Below are positions 16,999 through 25,881 of a stretch of DNA of 43,972 nt, piece by piece. The position numbers were made by a program, and so were the translations under genes. The stretch covers positions 1-43,972 of the forward strand of contig QUBV01000019.1 of assembly GCA_014338185.1 (NCBI GenBank), given 5' to 3'. Numbering within the stretch: position 1 is the first letter of the stretch; each line of letters starts with the position of its first letter. The stretch comes from Lysobacterales bacterium. GTDB lineage: Bacteria; Pseudomonadota; Gammaproteobacteria; Xanthomonadales; Rhodanobacteraceae. The notes beneath the pieces were generated by a model that saw nothing but the letters and a program-made list of their open reading frames with translations, did not search any database and was not told where the DNA came from.

Positions 16999-17795
16999 GA
17001 CAGGCCTTTGCCGGTACCGCGCTGGGCCCGCTCGCTGCGCTTGCGGCGCAGGCCCCACAACGTCATCACCGGTCCCGACAGCAGGTACAGGCTCGTGATC
17101 ACGAACAGCACGCGCGCGGTATCGATCGCCAGCGCCACGAGGATCAGCATCGCCAGCGGAATCGCGATGAACGGCACGCGATCGGACAGTGGCCAGGCCT
17201 TGAAGCTGTAGTAGCGGATGCGGCTGACCATGAGCAGGCCGGCCAGCACCGCCACGATCGGGCTCACGAAGTCCATCTCGTTGACCGACAGCCCGTACAG
17301 GTTGCCGTTCTCGATCGCCCATACGAAGGACATGCACAGCCCGGCCGCGGCCGGGCTGGCCAGGCCCTGGAAGTAACGCTTGTCGGCCACCCCGACCTGG
17401 GTGTTGAAGCGCGCCAGGCGCAGCGCCGCGCAGGCCGCGTAGATGAACGCGGCCGACCAGCCGACCTTGCCCCAGCCCGGGCCATAGGCCTGCAGGTGGG
17501 TCAGTGACCAGTTGTAGAGCACGAGCGAGGGCGCGAGTCCGAAGCTGACCAGGTCCGACAGCGAGTCGTACTGCACGCCGAAATCGCTCTGGGTGCCGGT
17601 CAGGCGCGCCACGCGCCCGTCGAGGCCGTCGAGGATCGCGGCCACGAACACCGCGATCGCGGCGTCCACGTAGCGCCCGCCGATGCTGGCCACGATCGCG
17701 TAGAAGCCCGCGAACAATGCCGCCGTGGTGAACAGGTTGGGCAACAGGTAGATGCCGCGCGGGCGCTTGCGCACGGCGGCGGTTGGCGCTTCCAT
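16995..17795 (-). CDS. pssA: CDP-diacylglycerol-serine O-phosphatidyltransferase
   Basis: PssA makes phosphatidylserine from CDP-diacylglycerol and serine, the precursor of phosphatidylethanolamine. The CDP-alcohol phosphotransferase signature D-G-x2-A-R-x8-G-x3-D-x3-D is visible in DGLDGRVARLTGTQSDFGVQYDSLSD. The 266-residue membrane protein starts MEAPTAAVRKRPRGIYLLPN and has several helices, the type II bacterial Pss form. ATG at 17795; the longer frame to 18164 runs through intergenic sequence. It heads the operon that continues through the partner-switch genes into the MCE lipid transporter, linking phospholipid synthesis and transport by co-transcription. Confidence 0.93.
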   Translation of the reverse strand: MEAPTAAVRKRPRGIYLLPNLFTTAALFAGFYAIVASIGGRYVDAAIAVFVAAILDGLDGRVARLTGTQSDFGVQYDSLSDLVSFGLAPSLVLYNWSLTHLQAYGPGWGKVGWSAAFIYAACAALRLARFNTQVGVADKRYFQGLASPAAAGLCMSFVWAIENGNLYGLSVNEMDFVSPIVAVLAGLLMVSRIRYYSFKAWPLSDRVPFIAIPLAMLILVALAIDTARVLFVITSLYLLSGPVMTLWGLRRKRSERAQRGTGKGLS

Positions 17796-17943
17796 CGTCG
17801 GTTCCGGCCCCGGGGTCGAATCAGGCGCGGAGTGTACCCTGATCGGCAAAATCCGGCCCCCATCCTTGTCTGGCGGGCGCAACAGTGCTATGCAGTGCGC
17901 ACCGATGACGCCCTGAACATCCGGCCGAACCCAAGACCCGACC

Positions 17944-18363
17944 ATGAAAGCCATCTGCACCGCCCTGTTGTTGCTGCTCGCCGCGCCTGCGTTCGCCGGC
18001 GAGATGTACTCCTGGACCGACGCCAATGGCGTCAAGCATTTCTCCGATTCGCCGCCGCCCAAGTCGGTCAAGGCCGAACGCTTGCACGTGCGCGGCGGCG
18101 TGACCACCGCGACGCCGGCCGAGGACGAGGAGGCCGACAAGGACAAGGCGGGCGGTCCGGCCATGGCTGCGGCAGCCGGTTATTCGGCCGAGGACATCAA
18201 GCGCAATTGCAGCATCGCCAAGCAGAATCTGGCCACGATCGAGGCGAACAAGCTGCCGGTCGATGCCGAGGGTTATCCGCTGGATCTGGACGCCGCCAAG
18301 CATCGCCAGGGCCAGCTCGACAAGGCCAACCAGCAGATCAAGCTGTTCTGCACGCAGCCCTGA
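17944..18363 (+). CDS. DUF4124-domain exported protein
   Basis: A 139-residue protein with a cleavable signal peptide (MKAICTALLLLLAAPAFA-G). The mature N-terminus EMYSWTDANGVKHFSDSPPP is the DUF4124 pattern (a small periplasmic module with W-D-x-G-x-x-x-Y/F-S-D), followed by an acidic linker and a C-terminal helical part with two Cys (NCSIAK and LFCTQP), which could form a disulfide. The function of the family is unknown. It is divergent from pssA across about 150 bases and stands alone, followed by a hairpin. Confidence 0.85.
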   Translation: MKAICTALLLLLAAPAFAGEMYSWTDANGVKHFSDSPPPKSVKAERLHVRGGVTTATPAEDEEADKDKAGGPAMAAAAGYSAEDIKRNCSIAKQNLATIEANKLPVDAEGYPLDLDAAKHRQGQLDKANQQIKLFCTQP

Positions 18364-18435
18364 CGCCCCATCCTTCGCTGCCCACCACGCATGGGCACCC
18401 CGCGCCACTGCGCGCGGACGGTGCGGCAGTGCATG

Positions 18436-18464
18436 CATGGCGCCACCGCGTGCGTGGCGCCATG
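18436..18464 (+). terminator. Strong hairpin after the DUF4124 gene
   Basis: A perfect 11-base inverted repeat, CATGGCGCCAC / GTGGCGCCATG, with a 7-base loop lies about 72 bases after the DUF4124 stop. No T-run follows, so a rho-independent terminator is only a possibility; it could equally stabilise the mRNA end. Confidence 0.45.
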
Positions 18465-18520
18465 TCGGGCTGACTCAGGGGGTCGCGCACACGCACGCGA
18501 TGGCGCGTGGCCAAGGCTGC

Positions 18521-18526
18521 TAAAAT
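18521..18526 (+). promoter_or_regulatory. Candidate -10 element of proS
   Basis: TAAAAT lies 30 bases before the proS ATG in an otherwise GC-rich gap. No convincing -35 is seen at 16-18 bases upstream. Confidence 0.35.
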
Positions 18527-18555
18527 CGCCGGTTCCGTTGCTGCGGTAACCGCCC

Positions 18556-20253
18556 ATGCGCCTGTCCCGTTTCCATCTCGCGACCGTCAAGGAAGTCCCG
18601 GCCGACGCCGAAATCGCCAGCCACCGGCTCATGCTGCGCACCGGCATGATCCGCAAGCTCGCCGCCGGCATCTACACCTGGTCGCCGCTCGGACTGCGCG
18701 TGCTGGCCAAGGTCGAGCAGGTGGTGCGCGAGGAAATGAACCGCGCCGGCGCGCTCGAATTGCTCATGCCCTCGGTGCAGCCGCGCGAGCTGTGGGAGGA
18801 AACCGGCCGCTGGCAGAAATTCGGCGGGCAGTTGCTCAAGCTCAAGGACCGCAAGGACGCCGATTACTGCTATGGACCCACGCACGAGGAAGTGATCACC
18901 GATTACGCGCGCCACGAACTGCGCAGCTACAAGCAGTTGCCGGTCAATTTCTACCAGATCCAGACCAAGTTCCGCGACGAGATCCGGCCGCGCTTTGGCG
19001 TGATGCGCGCGCGCGAGTTCCTCATGAAGGACGCCTATTCGTTCCACCTCACCGCGGAATCCCTGGCCGAGGAATACCGCAACATGTACGACACCTACGG
19101 CCGCATCTTCACGCGGCTGGGCCTGCGCTTCCGCGCAGTGCAGGCCGACACCGGCGCCATCGGCGGCAATGCCAGCCACGAGTTCCAGGTGCTGGCCGAC
19201 TCGGGCGAGGATGCGATCGCGTTCTCGACCGGCTCGGACTACGCCGCCAACATCGAGATGGCGCAGGCGCTCGCGCCCGCGACCACACGCGCCGCGCCCG
19301 GCCAGGCGCTCGAGCGCGTCGCCACGCCTACTCAGAAGACGATCGAGGAAGTGAGCGCATTCCTTGCGGTGTCACCGCGGCAATGCGTCAAGATCCTGGT
19401 CGTGCGTGGCCGCGACGGCCTCGTGGCGCTGTGCGTGCGCGGTGACCACGACATCAACGAGACCAAGGCGGCCAAGCTGGCGGAACTGCCGGGCGAACTG
19501 GTGCTGGCCGACGAGGCGCAGATCATTGCCGCGACCGGCACCAAACCCGGTTTCATCGGCCCGGTGGCGTTGCCGGAGTCGATCCCGGTGATCGTCGACC
19601 GCGATGCCGCGGTGCTGGCGGATTTCGTCTGCGGCGGCAATGCCGACGGCAGCCACTATCGTGGCGCCAACTGGGAGCGCGACGCGCGCATCACGCGCGT
19701 GGCCGACATCCGCAACGTGGTCGAGGGTGATGCCTCGCCCGACGGCCAGGGCGCGCTGCGGATCGCGCGCGGAATCGAGGTGGGCCACGTTTTCCAGCTA
19801 GGTGACAAATATGCCGCCGCGCTCGGCGCGAGCGTGCTCGACGACAGCGGCAAGGCGCAGGTGATGCAGATGGGCTGCTACGGCATCGGCGTGAGCCGCA
19901 TCGTGGCTGCCGCGATCGAGCAGAACCATGATGCCGCCGGCATCATCTGGCCCGAGCCGATGGCGCCCTGGCGCGCGGTGATCTGCCCGATCAACGCCAC
20001 CCAGAATGCGCAGGTGCGCGAGGAATCGGAACAGCTGTACGCCGAACTGGTCGGCCGCGGCATCGACGTGCTGCTCGACGACCGCGGACTGCGCCCGGGA
20101 CCGATGTTCGCCGACATCGAACTGATCGGCATTCCGCATCGCATCGTGGTGAGCGAGCGCGGACTGGCGGCCGGCACGTTCGAATATCGCCGGCGCGGCG
20201 AGCCAGAAAGCCTCGCCTTGGCGCGCGAAGCCTTGCTGCAACGCATTTGCTGA
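18556..20253 (+). CDS. proS: Prolyl-tRNA synthetase (bacterial type)
   Basis: ProS attaches proline to tRNA-Pro. The 565-residue product starts [34 protein letters not shown], the usual opening of bacterial class II ProRS. Motif 1/2 regions are present ([45 protein letters not shown]). The large editing INS domain occupies roughly residues 225-400 and motif 3 ([10 protein letters not shown]) follows; the anticodon-binding domain is C-terminal. Length matches the bacterial form (about 570). It is flanked by the DUF4124 gene and the H-NS-family gene, transcribed separately. Confidence 0.96.
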   Translation: MRLSRFHLATVKEVPADAEIASHRLMLRTGMIRKLAAGIYTWSPLGLRVLAKVEQVVREEMNRAGALELLMPSVQPRELWEETGRWQKFGGQLLKLKDRKDADYCYGPTHEEVITDYARHELRSYKQLPVNFYQIQTKFRDEIRPRFGVMRAREFLMKDAYSFHLTAESLAEEYRNMYDTYGRIFTRLGLRFRAVQADTGAIGGNASHEFQVLADSGEDAIAFSTGSDYAANIEMAQALAPATTRAAPGQALERVATPTQKTIEEVSAFLAVSPRQCVKILVVRGRDGLVALCVRGDHDINETKAAKLAELPGELVLADEAQIIAATGTKPGFIGPVALPESIPVIVDRDAAVLADFVCGGNADGSHYRGANWERDARITRVADIRNVVEGDASPDGQGALRIARGIEVGHVFQLGDKYAAALGASVLDDSGKAQVMQMGCYGIGVSRIVAAAIEQNHDAAGIIWPEPMAPWRAVICPINATQNAQVREESEQLYAELVGRGIDVLLDDRGLRPGPMFADIELIGIPHRIVVSERGLAAGTFEYRRRGEPESLALAREALLQRIC

Positions 20254-20321
20254 GTGCAGGTGCGGTAAATGCGTCATTCACCCGCGTTTCGGCGCATCGT
20301 GTGATTTGGCCAATTGCCGGA

Positions 20322-20327
20322 TATAAT
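20322..20327 (+). promoter_or_regulatory. -10 element of the H-NS-family gene
   Basis: A perfect TATAAT lies in the 253-base gap before the H-NS-family gene; the -35 region 16-18 bases upstream has no good TTGACA match. The resulting leader would be about 170 bases, AT-richer than its surroundings and long enough for post-transcriptional control. Confidence 0.5.
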
Positions 20328-20506
20328 CGCCCAAAGGACAATTCCGCAGCCCGTGCCGCGTGCCGGCGATTGTCGTGGTATCCGCAAACCCGTGCGGCTC
20401 CCGCGGTCATTTCCGGCGGTGTTTGCATGATGCAATGCGTTGATTGGGTGCATTGCGGATTCCTCCCGCCCGGATTGGCAAACCAAAATCAACTAGAGGC
20501 ATTTCG

Positions 20507-20830
20507 ATGGCCATTGACCTGAAGTCACTCAACCACAACCAGCTCTCCGATCTCATCGCGCGCGCCAAGGCGCGCCAGGCAGAACTCGCCAAGGAGCGCG
20601 TATCCAAGCTGCGCGACAAGATCCAGGCGCTGGTCAAGGCCGAAGGCGTCGCCCTTGACGACGTGTTTGGTGGCCGCGGCGGCCGCGGTGGCAAGGCCCG
20701 CAGCAAGGTCAAGCCGAAGTTCCGCAACCCGGCCACGGGCGAGACCTGGACCGGCCGCGGCAAGCGTCCGCGCTGGTTTGCCGCCGCACTCGCAGCAGGC
20801 AAGAAGGAAAAGGATTTCCTCATCGGCTGA
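20507..20830 (+). CDS. H-NS family nucleoid-associated protein
   Basis: A 107-residue protein with the two-part H-NS layout: an N-terminal helical oligomerisation region (LKSLNHNQLSDLIARAKARQAELAKERVSKLRDKIQALV), a Gly/Arg/Lys linker (GGRGGRGGKARSK), and the C-terminal DNA-binding core with KFRNPATGETWTGRGKRPRW. This short form with a TWTGRGxxPxW motif is common in xanthomonads and beta-proteobacteria. It binds AT-rich DNA and silences acquired genes. The ATG at 20507 has an AGAGG site 7 bases upstream. It is a monocistronic unit with its own promoter and terminator. It could silence the AT-richer cluster starting at 23 kb, but nothing in the sequence shows that. Confidence 0.93.
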   Translation: MAIDLKSLNHNQLSDLIARAKARQAELAKERVSKLRDKIQALVKAEGVALDDVFGGRGGRGGKARSKVKPKFRNPATGETWTGRGKRPRWFAAALAAGKKEKDFLIG

Positions 20831-20859
20831 GCGACCAGGCCCAGCGACAGTCGCGAACA

Positions 20860-20882
20860 CGCCGGCCCCGCGCCGGCGTTTT
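20860..20882 (+). terminator. Rho-independent terminator after the H-NS-family gene
   Basis: CGCCGGC and GCCGGCG form a 7-base-pair GC stem with a 5-base loop, followed directly by TTTT, 29 bases after the stop codon. This is the clearest classical terminator in the window. Confidence 0.8.
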
Positions 20883-20910
20883 CGTGTGGCGCTGTCACCA
20901 CGCGCTGCGG

Positions 20911-20916
20911 GATAAT
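20911..20916 (+). promoter_or_regulatory. Candidate -10 element of the acetoacetyl-CoA synthetase gene
   Basis: GATAAT lies about 50 bases before the ATG at 20968 in a GC-rich context, just after the terminator of the previous gene. The -35 is poor. Confidence 0.35.
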
Positions 20917-20967
20917 CGGCGGGCTGGCGCAGCGGTGCCGGCGCATCTTCCGTCGACACGATCCGCC

Positions 20968-22923
20968 ATGAACCAAGCTCCGATCTGGGAACCCAGCGCC
21001 GACCGCATCGAAGGCGCCAACATCAGCCGTTTCATGCGTTTCGTACGCGGGAACACCGGCAACGAGGACATCCGCCGCTTTGCCCCGCTGTACGAGTTCT
21101 CGGTACGCGAGCCCGAGCGGTTCTGGTCGTTGCTGTGGGAATTCTGCGGCATTCGCGCACATGGCGACCTGCAGCCCGTGCTGGTCGACCGCGACAAGAT
21201 GCCCGGCGCGCGCTGGTTCCCCAACGTGACGCTCAACTTCGCGCAGAACCTGCTGCGCTTCAAGGACGATCGCACCGCGATCGTGTTCCGCAACGAGTGG
21301 GGCGACAAGCGCGAGCTGAGTTACGCGCAGCTGCACGTGCAGGTCGGCCGGCTGGCCCACGCGCTCCGACAACAGGGCGTGGGCGTGGGTGACCGCGTCG
21401 CCGGCTTCATGCCCAACATTCCCGAGACGATCATCGCGATGCTCGCGACCACCTCGCTCGGCGCGACCTGGTCGTCGTGTTCGCCCGACTTCGGCATCCG
21501 CGGCGTGGTCGATCGCTTCGGCCAGATCGCACCAAAGGTGCTGTTCACCGCCGACCAGTACGGCTACGGCGGCAAGCGCTTCGACTGCCTGGACAAGATC
21601 CGCGGCGTGCTCGACGAACTGCCGGGCATCGAGCGGCTGGTGGTGGTGCCCTACGGCGGCGCAGCGTCCAAGCTCGATGGCCTGCGCGGCGCCGTGGCGC
21701 TGCCCGAGTTCATGGGCGAAGAGGACCACGCGATCGAATTCACCGCGGTGCCGTTCGACCATCCGCTGTACGTGATGTATTCCTCGGGCACCACCGGCAT
21801 ACCCAAATGCATCGTCCACGGCGTGGGCGGCACGCTCATCCAGCACCTCAAGGAACTGGTGCTGCACACCGACCTCAAGCGCGACGACAAGCTGTTCTAC
21901 TACACCACCTGCGGTTGGATGATGTGGAACTGGTTCGTGTCGGGCCTCGCGGTCGGCGCCACGCTGGTGGTCTACGACGGCTCGCCCTCGCATCCGGACG
22001 GCAATGCGCTGTGGGACATCGCCGACGAAGTCGGCATCAGCGTGTTCGGCACCAGCGCCAAATGGCTCAGCGCGATCGAGAAGGCCGGCATCAAGCCGCG
22101 CGAGACGCACAAGCTGCTGCAGCTCAAGACCATCCTGTCCACCGGCTCGCCGCTGGCACCGGAGAGCTACGAGTATGTCTACCGCGACATCAAGGAACGC
22201 GTGCTGCTCGCGTCGATCTCGGGCGGCACCGACATCATCTCGTGCTTCGCGCTGGGCAGCCCGGTGCTGCCGGTGTATCGCGGCGAACTGCAATGCCGGG
22301 GCCTGGGCATGAAGGTCGAGATCCTCGACGAGGATGGCAAGCCCGTGCGCAACCAGGCCGGCGAGCTGTCCTGCGGCGCACCGTTCCCGTCGATGCCGGT
22401 GTTCTTCTGGAACGACCCCGACGGCAGCAAGTACCACAACGCCTACTTCGCCAAGGTGGCCAACGTGTGGTGCCACGGCGACCGCGCGCTGCTGACGGAA
22501 CACGATGGCATCATCATCTACGGCCGCTCCGACGCCACGCTCAATCCCGGCGGCGTGCGCATCGGCACGGCCGAGATCTACCGTCAGGTCGAACAGATTC
22601 CCGAGGTGCTCGAATCCGTTGCGGTGGGCCAGCACTGGGGCGAGGACGAACGCGTGATCCTGTTCGTGCGCCTACGCGAGGGAGTGGTGCTCGACGATGC
22701 GCTGCGCGAGCGCATCCGCCACCAGATCCGCGTCAACACCACCCCGCGCCACGTCCCGGCCAAGGTCCTGCAGGTTGCCGATATCCCGCGCACGATCTCG
22801 GGCAAGATCACCGAGATCGCGGTGCGCGACACGATCCACGGCAAGCCGGTCAAGAACACCGATGCGCTGGCCAACCCGCAGGCACTGGAGTGCTTCCGCG
22901 ACCTGGCCGAATTGCGCAGCTGA
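20968..22923 (+). CDS. Acetoacetyl-CoA synthetase
   Basis: A 651-residue ANL-superfamily adenylate-forming ligase. It has the AMP-binding P-loop [10 protein letters not shown] (about residues 270-280), GGTD and ILSTGSPL in the mid-region, [16 protein letters not shown] and the C-terminal catalytic lysine region [10 protein letters not shown]. The N-terminus ([20 protein letters not shown]) and the phrase [11 protein letters not shown] are characteristic of acetoacetyl-CoA synthetases rather than acetyl-CoA synthetase. It activates acetoacetate for ketone-body or polyhydroxyalkanoate-linked metabolism. The ATG is at 20968. It marks the left border of the accessory glycan cluster. Confidence 0.93.
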   Translation: MNQAPIWEPSADRIEGANISRFMRFVRGNTGNEDIRRFAPLYEFSVREPERFWSLLWEFCGIRAHGDLQPVLVDRDKMPGARWFPNVTLNFAQNLLRFKDDRTAIVFRNEWGDKRELSYAQLHVQVGRLAHALRQQGVGVGDRVAGFMPNIPETIIAMLATTSLGATWSSCSPDFGIRGVVDRFGQIAPKVLFTADQYGYGGKRFDCLDKIRGVLDELPGIERLVVVPYGGAASKLDGLRGAVALPEFMGEEDHAIEFTAVPFDHPLYVMYSSGTTGIPKCIVHGVGGTLIQHLKELVLHTDLKRDDKLFYYTTCGWMMWNWFVSGLAVGATLVVYDGSPSHPDGNALWDIADEVGISVFGTSAKWLSAIEKAGIKPRETHKLLQLKTILSTGSPLAPESYEYVYRDIKERVLLASISGGTDIISCFALGSPVLPVYRGELQCRGLGMKVEILDEDGKPVRNQAGELSCGAPFPSMPVFFWNDPDGSKYHNAYFAKVANVWCHGDRALLTEHDGIIIYGRSDATLNPGGVRIGTAEIYRQVEQIPEVLESVAVGQHWGEDERVILFVRLREGVVLDDALRERIRHQIRVNTTPRHVPAKVLQVADIPRTISGKITEIAVRDTIHGKPVKNTDALANPQALECFRDLAELRS

Positions 22924-23077
22924 GCCTGCAATCGCGCATGGATCGCACCGAGCTCCAACACGAATGCGCGGTAGCAGTCTCGATCGGACTCGGTCACGCG
23001 CATGACCGTGCCACCGTGCGTATGGGCGCGCCACGCTCGGCTGCTGCGCTCATGCCAGCCTCCATGCCGCCGGACGT

Positions 23078-25138
23078 ATGCACATGCTGACCAAAACGTT
23101 TCGACCGTTACGGAGCGGGCCGCAGCTCGATGGGGCCATTTCGGCCACACTGCTCATCGCGGCATGTACGATGCTTGCGTTCTATCTCACCGTTGGCTAC
23201 CCATCGCAGATGCATTCCGACTCGGCGATGAAGCTGCTGCTCGGCGAAGAAATGGCGCGCCAGTTCACGTTGTTGCCACGCGACTGGTATTACGTCAACG
23301 ACATCTGGCTCTTGTCACCCAACCTCATTGCCGCGCCACTGTCGTTCCTGTTCGAGCCTTCAATGGCGCTGCACGGAGTGGTCGACCTCGTGGCGGCGAG
23401 CTTGGTGCTGTGGGCAGCGTACGTTGCGTCGCGCGCAATCGGTATCAACGGCGGGTTGCGCCTGTTTACGGCCACCATGCTCGCGACGGGGCTGTCACTC
23501 GCGTTCGCAGAGATGGTGTTTGCGCAGTCGGCCTATTCAGCGGTAATGCTCACGCTGCTGCTGCTGGCTGGTTCGGGTGCGCGTTACCTGAGTTCAAGTC
23601 CCCAGGATCAGGTCAACGCACGAACGCGCAGGCGTGACCTTGGCATCATCGGCGGCCTCGTCCTCATCAGCGTTGCGTCAGGTCCGCGTGGCATCGCAAC
23701 CTACGTGGCACCGTTGTTGTTTGCAAGCGTCGGACTGTACCTGCTGGCTGGTCGCAACGATGCGCTGCGCGCTGGAGCGGTGCGGTTGGGCGCGTGCACG
23801 CTTGGTGCTGCTGCGGTGGGCGGGATCGGATTCCTGCTGCTGCTGCACATCGTGCGCTATCTGAGCGGCGCGGCGACGCAGGCATTCGCCGGCCCGGCAG
23901 AGGCAGCCCTGCACCTGCGACTGGCAGTGATGAATTGGTTCATGATCTTCGATGCACTGCCGCCGGCTGGACAGAAGTTCAGCGTGGTCACAGCCGGCAT
24001 CCATGCAGCGCGGCTGGGACTTGCCAGCGTGCTTTTGTTGTTGCCGATTGCTTTGGCCCTGCGCGTCATGCACCTGCGCTCGCCGGCGCTGCGATTCCTG
24101 GTGTTGTTCCAGCTGGGTCTCATCCTGAGCACCGGATACATGCTCGGCTTCACCAACCTGCTGGTCGATGAAGTCGTGGGCGTACCGCGCTATGTCATGC
24201 CACTGGTACCCATCGCGATCCTCATCGCCGCGCTTTGGCTGCAGGAGGTACGCGAGCACGCCCGCCCGACGGCAACCCACGTCGGCTGGCTCGTGATCGC
24301 TGTCGCCCTGTCACTGTCACCGCAACAATTGATCGGCACGGCCTTTGCGCGATGGCCGCAGCTCTCGGCCGGACTGCGTACCAATCAACGCAGCCCGCTG
24401 GTGGATGCATTGCGCCAAGCGGGACTGCACCGCGGGTACGCCGGGTATTGGGATGCCAACGTACTATCGATCCTCAGCGGCGGCGATATCCGCGTGGCGC
24501 CAATCCTGATAGGTGCGTCAGGCTTGCCCGAGCCACATCGATACCTTGGATCGGAACGCTGGTACTCGGCATCATGGGCGGACGAGCCGAGCTTTCTCAT
24601 CACGGACCCGCCAATGCGTGACCAGCTCAGCATGCCTGCGCTGGTTGCGCTGCTGGGTCCTCCCACCCGCAACCTGCATGTGGGCGAGTACGAGATCCTC
24701 GTGTTTGCGACCAACATGAGCGAGCGCCTGTCATTTGCTGTGGCGGCACCCGTCGTACGGCCACGCGTATCGCCTCAAGCGTGTGCAGCGGACCTCACCA
24801 TCACGCCGCCATTGCAACCCGTGAGAGTACGGCAGGCCGGAGTGGTCACGGTTCACGCGAGGAACGATTCGACGCTGCGTTGGATGCGCAACTACGCTCC
24901 CGGATTCAATCCCGGCCTGCGCATCATAAATGCCAACGGCACGACGGTGGCCGACCTGCGTGGCATCTTGCCGACCGCTGTTGAACCCGGTGAGAGCGTG
25001 ACGATTCCCATCCCGTTTCGTGCCCCGGACACTCCTGGCCAATACCGGCTGCAATTCAGCTTCGTCGCAGAAGGAGAGGCTTGGTGCGGCGATCTTGATG
25101 CTGGATGGGCGCAAGCCGATCTGGTGGTCGAACCATGA
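23078..25138 (+). CDS. Polytopic membrane protein, GT-C glycosyltransferase-like, with C-terminal beta domain
   Basis: A 686-residue protein I cannot name. Residues about 20-410 hold around ten hydrophobic helices, with a first large loop containing QMHSDSAMKLLLGEEM and LLPRDWYYVND, the position where GT-C enzymes (ArnT, PMT, GT39/83) keep acidic catalytic residues. After a soluble stretch (410-560), residues about 570-686 look like an Ig-like beta-sandwich (TITPPLQPVRV, DLRGILPTAVEPGESVTIPIPFRAP, FVAEGEAWCGDL), similar in pattern to NBR1-type Ig domains. Two ATGs (23078, 23084) compete. It leads a cluster of sugar-modification genes, so transfer of a lipid-linked sugar in the periplasm is inferred. 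The sequence is less GC-biased than its surroundings. Confidence 0.75.
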   Translation: MHMLTKTFRPLRSGPQLDGAISATLLIAACTMLAFYLTVGYPSQMHSDSAMKLLLGEEMARQFTLLPRDWYYVNDIWLLSPNLIAAPLSFLFEPSMALHGVVDLVAASLVLWAAYVASRAIGINGGLRLFTATMLATGLSLAFAEMVFAQSAYSAVMLTLLLLAGSGARYLSSSPQDQVNARTRRRDLGIIGGLVLISVASGPRGIATYVAPLLFASVGLYLLAGRNDALRAGAVRLGACTLGAAAVGGIGFLLLLHIVRYLSGAATQAFAGPAEAALHLRLAVMNWFMIFDALPPAGQKFSVVTAGIHAARLGLASVLLLLPIALALRVMHLRSPALRFLVLFQLGLILSTGYMLGFTNLLVDEVVGVPRYVMPLVPIAILIAALWLQEVREHARPTATHVGWLVIAVALSLSPQQLIGTAFARWPQLSAGLRTNQRSPLVDALRQAGLHRGYAGYWDANVLSILSGGDIRVAPILIGASGLPEPHRYLGSERWYSASWADEPSFLITDPPMRDQLSMPALVALLGPPTRNLHVGEYEILVFATNMSERLSFAVAAPVVRPRVSPQACAADLTITPPLQPVRVRQAGVVTVHARNDSTLRWMRNYAPGFNPGLRIINANGTTVADLRGILPTAVEPGESVTIPIPFRAPDTPGQYRLQFSFVAEGEAWCGDLDAGWAQADLVVEP

Positions 25139-25267
25139 ATGGTCGCATCAATGACGCAGTGGTGGATCCGGCATCACCCATTGAGACACCCGCTCCTTGC
25201 GGCCACAGGCCGCGACCCGGGGACCGCCAGATATCCAAGGCGCAGACCCCAGCGCGTTCGCGCGTAG

Positions 25268-25495
25268 CGCGCGATGCGCGATCGCGACCGGACGGGTGAC
25301 GTGATTGCCAAAGTGCGCGGCCTGCTGCTACATGCGACGATTCCAGGCGCTACAGTCCACATCTCGATGCCATTCCGGGCGCCCGCCAAGCACGACAAAT
25401 ACACGCTATATTTCGGCTTCGTCGCCGAGGGTCAGGCTTGGTGCGACTGGCTGGCATCGATGCCGGCCATCGTCCTCCTGTCAGTGCATCCTTGA
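25268..25495 (+). pseudogene. Degraded duplicate of the C-terminal domain of the preceding gene
   Basis: From about 25274 the frame reads RTGDVIAKVRGLLLHATIPG, then MPFRAPAKHDKYTLYFGFVAEGQAWCDW to a TGA at 25495. This aligns without gaps to the end of the 23078-25138 product (NGTTVADLRGILPTAVEPGE, IPFRAPDTPGQYRLQFSFVAEGEAWCGDL). A TAG at 25265-25267 closes the frame on the left and the stretch between 25139 and 25264 keeps no clear homology. It looks like the remnant of a tandem or exchanged paralogue. An in-frame ATG (25274) leaves a 73-residue ORF, so expression as a small protein cannot be excluded. Confidence 0.7.
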
Positions 25496-25504
25496 GGATA
25501 TTCC

Positions 25505-25879
25505 ATGCGCTGGATCCAGCAACATTCCTTCATTCTCCTGTGTGTCGCGTTCACAGTCGCCAGCCAGTTGTTGATGCGCTGGCGCGTAGGCTTGGCTGGT
25601 GACCTGCCTGCCGTACTGGGCGAGCGTGTCGAGTTCATCGGCCGGCTGCTGATTACGCCGTGGATCTGGCTTGCAATCGTATGCACGTTCCTCGCGGGGG
25701 TGAGCTGGATGCTTGCGCTCACACGATTTGAGCTTAGCTACGCGTTTCCATTCACAGGCGTGAGTTTCCTCATCATGCTGTTCGCCGGCTCGCTCATGTT
25801 CCACGAGCATGTGACCATGGGTCGAGCAATCGGCACGTTGCTGGTGATGGTGGGCCTGATCGTGGTCGTGCGTTCCTGA
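25505..25879 (+). CDS. Small multidrug resistance / ArnE-like four-helix membrane protein
   Basis: A 124-residue protein with four predicted membrane helices (about 8-24, 48-72, 78-98, 102-122). The pattern SWMLALTRFELSYAFPFTGVSFLIMLFAGSLMFHEHVTMGRAIGTLLVMVGLIVVV is that of the EamA/SMR superfamily, where small proteins such as ArnE/ArnF flip undecaprenyl-phosphate-aminoarabinose. The start ATG has a GAGGAT site 7 bases upstream. It is followed after 2 bases by a methyltransferase gene, and the cluster holds a WecE aminotransferase and an ArnC-like transferase, so flipping of a lipid-linked aminosugar is a reasonable inference. A general SMR exporter is the alternative. Confidence 0.8.
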   Translation: MRWIQQHSFILLCVAFTVASQLLMRWRVGLAGDLPAVLGERVEFIGRLLITPWIWLAIVCTFLAGVSWMLALTRFELSYAFPFTGVSFLIMLFAGSLMFHEHVTMGRAIGTLLVMVGLIVVVRS

Positions 25880-25881
25880 CG

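Noticed and set aside
20254-20506. Riboswitch in the long leader of the H-NS-family gene
   Set aside because: No recognisable aptamer core or terminator/antiterminator pairing could be drawn by eye; only the promoter is supported.
20407-22635. Long minus-strand open frame (742 codons) opposite the acetoacetyl-CoA synthetase gene
   Set aside because: No recognisable domains, and the plus-strand gene has all ANL-superfamily motifs.
22939-23092. Small plus-strand frame between the acetoacetyl-CoA synthetase gene and the GT-C-like gene
   Set aside because: About 50 codons, no ribosome-binding site and no similarity; it overlaps the next gene's start. The 154-base gap otherwise holds nothing recognised.
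25105-25299. Plus-strand frame across the end of the GT-C-like gene
   Set aside because: Low-complexity Arg/Pro-rich product; the alternate frame at 25274 carries the real homology to the domain tail.
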